Positions 1 through 3,638 of a stretch of DNA of 5,708 nt are shown one piece after another. How positions within the stretch are numbered: the stretch's first letter is position 1; every line of letters starts with the position of its first letter. A program made the position numbers and the translations under genes. Under the pieces are notes generated by a model that was not told where the DNA came from, ran no database searches, and was given only the letters and a program-made list of their open reading frames with translations. The stretch spans positions 1 to 5,708 of the forward strand of contig JAOZQC010000246.1 in assembly GCA_029932425.1 (NCBI GenBank). The letters run 5' to 3'. The DNA is from Planctomycetota bacterium. Lineage in GTDB: Bacteria > Planctomycetota > JAJSAM01.

Positions 1-337
1 CGCCGGGGGTCCGCTGCGCCGCGGGCGCTGGCCGCGGCGCGGGCCGGTCCCGGGAGAGGGGCGCCGGCTCCGGCCGCGGGCTCGGCCGGGGTCGAGGGCC
101 CGGCTCCACCGCCGGGGGAGTTCCGCCCGGGGCCTCCGCCCGCCGGGCGGCGGGTCGCCGGACCGCGGGGGTCGGTTCGCGGGCGGGAGCCGGGGCGACC
201 GCCGGCGCCGGCCCCGTGGCGGGCGCCGGCCTCGTGGAGGGCATCGGCCCGGCGGCGGGGGCCGGCTCGCGGCGGGGGGCGGGCGAGGGCTCGCGGGCGG
301 GGGGGCGAGGCGCCGGGGGCCTCCTTCCTCCGCCGGG
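1..337 (-). repeat. Low-complexity Pro/Ala/Arg-rich tail of the MglA-type GTPase
   Basis: Residues 197-308 of the GTPase are almost entirely Pro, Ala, Arg, Gly and Glu, and are predicted disordered and basic: Arg is abundant, Lys is absent and acidic residues are few. Two near-identical 11-residue segments, PAREPSPAPRR (residues 209-219, bases 269-301) and PAREPTPAVRR (residues 247-257, bases 155-187), match at 9 of 11 positions. They use different synonymous codons, so this is not a fresh DNA duplication. Third codon positions stay overwhelmingly G/C, as in the rest of the gene, which argues that the frame is truly coding. The end of the tail, or any domain after it, lies beyond the window. 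Confidence 0.8.
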
Positions 338-925
338 CCTCTTCTCCCGGCTCAGGTTCTGGAGCACCATGCCCGAGAGGGCCTTCAGCGTGGGGAAGAC
401 CCCCTCGCCGGTGACGGCCACCGCCTCGAACCAGGGCAGCCCCCGCGGGTTCAGCTTCTCGTTCAGCTCCGCCACGTCCGCGATGTCCGGGAGGTCGCGC
501 TTGTTGTACTGGATCACCATGGGGATGTCTTCGAGGCGCTTCCCGTACTCCGCGAGGTTGTTCCGGAGGTTCTCCATGGACTCGAGGTTCTCGGCCATCT
601 TCCCCTCCTGGGAATCGGCGACGAAGATGATGCCGTCGACGCCCTGGAGGACGAGCTTCCGGGTGGAGTTGTAGTAGACCTGGCCGGGCACGGTGTAGAG
701 CTGGAACTTGGTCCGCATGCCCGCGATGTTCCCGAGGTCGAGGGGCATGAAGTCGAAGAAGAGGGTGCGATCCCCCTCGGTGGCGATGGACGTCAGCTCG
801 CCCCGGTTCTGGGTGGGGGCCTTCTGGTGCACGATCTCGAGGTTGGTGGTCTTGCCGCTCATCCCCGGACCGTAGTACACGATCTTGCAGTTGACCTCCT
901 TCAGGGCGAAGTTGATCTGAACCAT
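1..925 (-). CDS. mglA: MglA-type Ras-like small GTPase with long Pro/Ala/Arg-rich C-terminal tail (3' end beyond window)
   Basis: This is a cytoplasmic small GTPase of the MglA family, a GTP/GDP switch that sets cell polarity or positions motility machinery in the family members studied. The frame is open for 308 codons from an ATG at 925 to the window edge with no stop. Residues 1-195 form the G domain: P-loop GPGMSGKT (19-26), switch I with Arg53 and Thr54 in GDRTLFFDF, the MglA-specific G3 motif TVPGQ (78-82, Thr replacing the usual Asp, Gln82 present), and G4 NKRD (141-144). Residue numbers coincide with M. xanthus MglA, including Arg53, Thr78 and Gln82, so the domain looks complete and catalytically competent. 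Known MglA proteins end near residue 195. Here a tail follows (197-308 and beyond) with about 38 Pro, 24 Ala and 19 Arg in 112 residues and no recognised domain. The start is supported by a GGAGG-type site just upstream. The gene directly upstream encodes a Roadblock protein, the expected GAP partner. Family assignment is very secure; the exact cellular role is inferred. Confidence 0.95.
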   Translation of the reverse strand, partial: MVQINFALKEVNCKIVYYGPGMSGKTTNLEIVHQKAPTQNRGELTSIATEGDRTLFFDFMPLDLGNIAGMRTKFQLYTVPGQVYYNSTRKLVLQGVDGIIFVADSQEGKMAENLESMENLRNNLAEYGKRLEDIPMVIQYNKRDLPDIADVAELNEKLNPRGLPWFEAVAVTGEGVFPTLKALSGMVLQNLSREKRPGGGRRPPAPRPPAREPSPAPRREPAPAAGPMPSTRPAPATGPAPAVAPAPAREPTPAVRRPAARRAEAPGGTPPAVEPGPRPRPSPRPEPAPLSRDRPAPRPAPAAQRTPG

Positions 926-930
926 CTCAG

Positions 931-942
931 TCCTTTCCTCCC
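931..942 (-). promoter_or_regulatory. Ribosome binding site of the MglA-type GTPase
   Basis: Read on the minus strand, the purine-rich run GGGAGGAAAGGA ends 5 nt before the ATG at 925. It offers two overlapping Shine-Dalgarno matches (GGAGG and AAGGA) and fixes the start. The remaining 66-nt gap after the Roadblock gene shows no convincing terminator or promoter, so co-transcription with that gene is likely. Confidence 0.75.
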
Positions 943-991
943 ACCCGACGATCCGGCCGAATGCTCCCCTCTTCCCTGGCCCACGCGATTC

Positions 992-1348
992 TCATGCGAT
1001 CCGCATCTCCCCCAGAGACCGGATGCGGCGGGCCGCGCTCTCGATCTCGATGCTCGCCGGTCCCAGGTCGAGGTTCCGGCTCATGACCACGACCAGGTAG
1101 GCGATCCCCGTATCGGTGAACAGCATCTTCCCGTGGCTCGAGACCATGGTCAGCCGGCGGAAGCTCTCGAGCCCGCAGGAGGCCAGCGCCTTGCGGGTCT
1201 TCATGATGACCGCGGAAGCCATGGCCGCGACCTTCTCGTCGTCGAGCGGGCGGTGGAGCGAGGCGGCGATGACCATCCCGTCGTGGCTCACCACCATGGA
1301 CCCCCGGATGCCGGGAACGTAGCTCAGGTCTTTCAGGATCCTACGCAC
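992..1348 (-). CDS. Stand-alone Roadblock/LC7 protein, MglB-like candidate GTPase-activating partner
   Basis: This 118-residue protein is almost entirely one Roadblock/LC7 domain. The hallmark segment is PGIRGSMVVSHDGMVIAAS (12-30), followed by a helix (about 36-59), two strands (LTMVSSHGKMLFTDTG, 66-81; AYLVVVMS, 83-90) and the NLDLGPASIEIESAARRI helix (92-109). In this family Roadblock dimers bind MglA-type GTPases, and MglB stimulates GTP hydrolysis in the cytoplasm. It lies directly upstream of the MglA-type gene, the same order as mglBA. It is shorter than M. xanthus MglB (about 159 residues) and stops just after the last domain helix, so the C-terminal extension of MglB is absent. Translation starts at a GTG that overlaps the end of the preceding gene by 8 nt and has a perfect AGGAGG six bases upstream. 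The domain call is very secure; MglB-like GAP activity is inferred from context, and an MglC-like adaptor role is an alternative. Confidence 0.93.
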   Translation of the reverse strand: MRRILKDLSYVPGIRGSMVVSHDGMVIAASLHRPLDDEKVAAMASAVIMKTRKALASCGLESFRRLTMVSSHGKMLFTDTGIAYLVVVMSRNLDLGPASIEIESAARRIRSLGEMRIA

Positions 1349-2522
1349 CGGCCACCTCCTGGACGGGGGAGAGGTTCCTCGCCGCGAACTCCTCCAGCAG
1401 GCCGTGGGCCTCCCGCGGCTTCAGGGAGTCGTACTTGATCGCCAGGGCGGCGGTCCGGATCCGGGAGAGGGAGATTCCCCCGAAGTCCCCCTCCACGGTG
1501 CACCAGTAAAACGACCCCATGTCCATGCGCCGCGTCGTCTCCTCCGCGGTGCGCATGACCTCGGTCACGAGCCCCGCGAACTGCTTCCGGGTGAGGGACT
1601 CCATGTCCGCGTACTCCGCGAAGGGCTCCCCGTCCCGGTCCACGATCACCGCGTTCCGCACCTCGGGCCGCTTGCCGAGCTCCACGAGGGCCCGCCTCAG
1701 GCGCTCCTCGTCGATGTGGGTCCCTCCCCGCGGGACCGCGGGAGGAGCGGTCTCGTCGCGGAGGGGGAACTGCTCGAGCGGGTTCGCCAGGGATCCCCGG
1801 GCCTCGACCTCGCGGATGAGCTCGGACACGGGCAGCTCGCCGATGTCCTCGTCCTCGGGATCCAGGAGGCGGGGACGATCCGGGGGGTTGGCCTCCACCT
1901 CCCGGAGGAAGCGCGAGATCTCCCGGTGGTTCGGGGCGAGAGCGAGGACCTTCCGGAGCTCCTCCATCATCGGGTTCAGCGCCCCCACGGCCCAGTAGAG
2001 CCGGGCCAGGAGCAGGGGGGCCTTCACGTTCTGACTGTTCAGCTTCGAGACCCGGCGGAGCTGCTTCATGGCCTCCAGGCCGTCGTGGGCGATGAGGTCC
2101 TGGAAGAACCGCGCGAGACGGACCTCCCCGATGATGAGGTAGGGATTCTCGTTCAGCGGGAACCGCTCCAGGCACTGCTCGCAGATCTCCAGGGCCTTGT
2201 CGAAGTTCCCGAGCTCCCGGTAGATGGAGGCGAGCTGGGTGTAGACGGTGGGGTTCGGCCGTTCCGCGATGTCCCGGCGCAACCGCGTGAGCTGGGCCTG
2301 CAGCCGCTGCTTCTTCGCGAACGTGCTGATCGCACTCAGCCGCTCGGAGGTGGGAAACATGGCGAGCCCCCGCTGGGCCGTGGCGTACGCGTCCTCCGTG
2401 CGCCCGAAGGCGATGTAGCGTTCGGCGAGGGTGCCCAGGGTCGCCGGAGAGGGGCTCTGCTGCGCCGCCTTCTTCAGGCGGTTCAGCTCCCGCATCTGCT
2501 TCACCTTGTTCAGGATGCTCAC
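1341..2522 (-). CDS. TPR protein with C-terminal Roadblock/LC7 domain
   Basis: This 393-residue protein has no signal peptide or membrane segment, so it should be cytoplasmic. A basic N-terminal helix (1-20) is followed by TPR-like helical pairs at about 24-57, 91-125 (the most canonical, with QLASIYRELGNFDKALEIC), 126-163 and 167-200. An acidic, proline-containing linker (about 205-268, with DPEDEDIGEL) leads to a Roadblock/LC7 domain at about 270-384, recognisable from PEVRNAVIVDRDGEPFAEYA, a long helix (309-331), FYWCTVEGDFGGISLSRI and a final helix. TPRs usually bind partner proteins and Roadblock domains bind Ras-like GTPases, so an adaptor or regulator of the downstream MglA-type GTPase is the likely role. 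The GTG at 2522 is the first possible start after the in-frame TAA upstream and has a moderate GGAAGG (2530-2535) 7 nt away. An ATG at codon 10 is a less likely alternative. The gene ends in an 8-nt overlap with the stand-alone Roadblock gene. Confidence 0.9.
   Translation of the reverse strand: MSILNKVKQMRELNRLKKAAQQSPSPATLGTLAERYIAFGRTEDAYATAQRGLAMFPTSERLSAISTFAKKQRLQAQLTRLRRDIAERPNPTVYTQLASIYRELGNFDKALEICEQCLERFPLNENPYLIIGEVRLARFFQDLIAHDGLEAMKQLRRVSKLNSQNVKAPLLLARLYWAVGALNPMMEELRKVLALAPNHREISRFLREVEANPPDRPRLLDPEDEDIGELPVSELIREVEARGSLANPLEQFPLRDETAPPAVPRGGTHIDEERLRRALVELGKRPEVRNAVIVDRDGEPFAEYADMESLTRKQFAGLVTEVMRTAEETTRRMDMGSFYWCTVEGDFGGISLSRIRTAALAIKYDSLKPREAHGLLEEFAARNLSPVQEVAGA
1355..1360 (-). 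promoter_or_regulatory. Strong Shine-Dalgarno site for the stand-alone Roadblock gene, inside the preceding gene
   Basis: On the minus strand AGGAGG is followed by a 6-nt spacer (TGGCCG) and the GTG start at 1348. The site lies within the last codons of the TPR-Roadblock gene, whose TAG stop (1341-1343) falls inside the new reading frame. This decides the GTG start and indicates tight translational coupling of the two Roadblock proteins. Confidence 0.8.
1371..1715 (-). other. Roadblock/LC7 domain of the TPR-Roadblock protein
   Basis: Residues about 270-384 follow the helix-strand-strand-helix-strands-helix order of a Roadblock domain. The first strands (NAVIVDRDGEPFAEY) align by eye with SMVVSHDGMVIAAS of the downstream stand-alone protein, but the rest has diverged strongly. 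The two look like old paralogues rather than a recent tandem duplication. Boundaries are by eye. Confidence 0.75.
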
Positions 2523-2602
2523 GGCCTGGCCTTCCCGAGAAGGGCATGCGGATCGTCCCGGATGCCGTTCATCTCTTTCGACTTGCCGTTTCCTATCGAC
2601 AC
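2519..2602 (-). CDS. Possible 27-residue leader ORF ahead of the TPR-Roadblock gene
   Basis: A short frame begins at GTG (2600-2602), 8 nt after a GGAG (2611-2614), and runs 27 codons to a TGA (2519-2521). That TGA overlaps the GTG start of the TPR-Roadblock gene as GTGA. The peptide would begin MSIGNGKSKEM and end LLGKARP, with no recognised motif or membrane segment. An internal ATG at codon 11 could also start it. The Shine-Dalgarno spacing and the stop/start overlap are what a translationally coupled leader would show, but such arrangements arise by chance easily and third-position G/C is somewhat lower than in the neighbours. Treat it as a candidate only. Confidence 0.2.
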   Translation of the reverse strand: MSIGNGKSKEMNGIRDDPHALLGKARP

Positions 2603-2636
2603 GTACCGTTCTCCGGGTTTAGTCCGAACGCCCGGG
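2523..2636. other. Intergenic spacer between the propeller protein and the TPR-Roadblock gene
   Basis: This 114-nt gap is the longest non-coding stretch in the window and is slightly less GC-rich than the genes. It holds the possible leader ORF, a weak GGAAGG ribosome site and, just after the upstream stop, a 5-bp inverted repeat (CCGGG 2631-2635 with CCCGG 2613-2617) with a 13-nt loop and no T-run. I see no clear -35/-10 promoter and no convincing intrinsic terminator. An internal promoter remains possible. Confidence 0.5.
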
Positions 2637-3638
2637 TCACTGCTCCATGATGAAGACCTCACCGGCCTCCGTGGCCACGAGGAGGCGCTTTCCGGCGGCC
2701 GCCACGCGGGCGTACACCGCGGGGCCCTTCTTCTCGTCCCCGTCGAGCTGGTATCTCCACTGCACGCGGAACCGGCCCCCGGCGAGCTCGATGCGGAGCA
2801 CCTCCCCCCGGTCGTTGGCGAGGAAGATCACGTTCCCCGCGATCACGGGGGAGGACCGGATCGCGCCCCCGATCTCCAGGGAGTCCAGGATCCGGCCGTC
2901 GCGTACCGCCAGGAGCCTCCCGGCGAGGGTCACCGCCAGCACGGTGTCCGCGAGGAGGACGGGAGCCGCACGCACCTCCGCGCCGGCATCGACCTTCCAG
3001 GCCTGCCGGCCGGTCTCGATGTCGAAGGCGTAGAGACCCCCGTCCGAGGCGCCCACGTACAGGGTGCCCCCGTCCACGGCCGGCGTGGAGAGGAGGGGGC
3101 GGGCCGCTCCCTCGGGGGCGGAGGCGGGCCGCTCCGGCTCGCCGGTGGCGGCGTCGAGCACGTAGATCCATCCGGAAGCGGTGGTCACGAAGATCCGCCC
3201 CCCGGCCACCACCGGACGGTTCTTGATCTGCCCCACCAGGCGGCGCATCCACACCGTCTCGCCCGTGTCGGGGTCGAGGGCGTGGAGGTAGCCGGCGTCA
3301 TCGCCCACCAGGAGGGCGCGATCCGTCATCGCCAGGGAGGCGTGCACCATGCCCGGGAGGCTCCGGGACCAGGCGGGGGCCCGGCGGTCGAGTCTCGCGG
3401 AGGAGATCCGCGAGAGGTCGAGCTTCTCCACCCGGCCCTCCACGGTGGCGAGGAAGAGGCTGTCGCCCCGGGTCGCGGGGGCCGCGTCGAACCCGCTCAG
3501 GCTGATCCGGGTGGCGTCGTAGACCTCCTCCACCCGGCGCTCTTCCGGGTTCACCCGGTAGACGTGGCTGCCCCGGGTGACGTAGTACACCCGGCCCTCG
3601 ATCACCAGGGGATCGGCCAGGATGGCGCCGGAGAGGCG
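2637..3638 (-). other. PQQ-like beta-propeller region, about eight blades
   Basis: Repeated units of the form 'P-x-x-x-G-x-x-(aromatic/aliphatic)-V ... G-x-(L/I/V)-(Y/H)-x-(L/F)-D-x-x-T-G' begin near residues 694, 739, 786, 826, 869, 909, 947 and 992. The last blade ends at the C-terminus after its FIME strand. A strand from the start of the region (around HRVRLSG, 685-691) would have to close the ring, as in other velcro-closed propellers. The best T-G-x-x-x-W signatures are in blades 3 and 5; blades 2 and 6 are degenerate. Confidence 0.78.

Noticed and set aside
216..1438. Plus-strand open frames at 216-674 and 827-1438
   Set aside because: They lie antisense to the GTPase and Roadblock genes, whose minus-strand products match conserved families throughout. 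The plus-strand products are low-complexity and match nothing recognisable; long antisense frames are expected in such GC-rich DNA.
2493..2495. ATG at codon 10 of the TPR-Roadblock gene as start
   Set aside because: It has only a partial AAGGTG ribosome site. Using it would cut a helical N-terminus and lose the GTGA overlap; GTG 2522 fits better, though not with certainty.
1333..2547. Minus-strand open frame of 404 codons overlapping the TPR-Roadblock gene in another frame
   Set aside because: Its product is Pro/Gly/Arg/His-rich with no domain, while the 393-residue frame gives clear TPRs and a Roadblock domain with a fitting start and stop.
2613..2635. Inverted repeat CCGGG/CCCGG after the propeller gene as an intrinsic terminator
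   Set aside because: The stem is only 5 bp with a 13-nt loop and no following T-run; short GC inverted repeats are frequent in this sequence.
2637..3638. Propeller as a PQQ-dependent dehydrogenase
   Set aside because: There is no dehydrogenase-like catalytic insert or vicinal Cys pair, and the whole propeller is only about 330 residues on a membrane-anchored multidomain protein; a BamB-like scaffold fits better.
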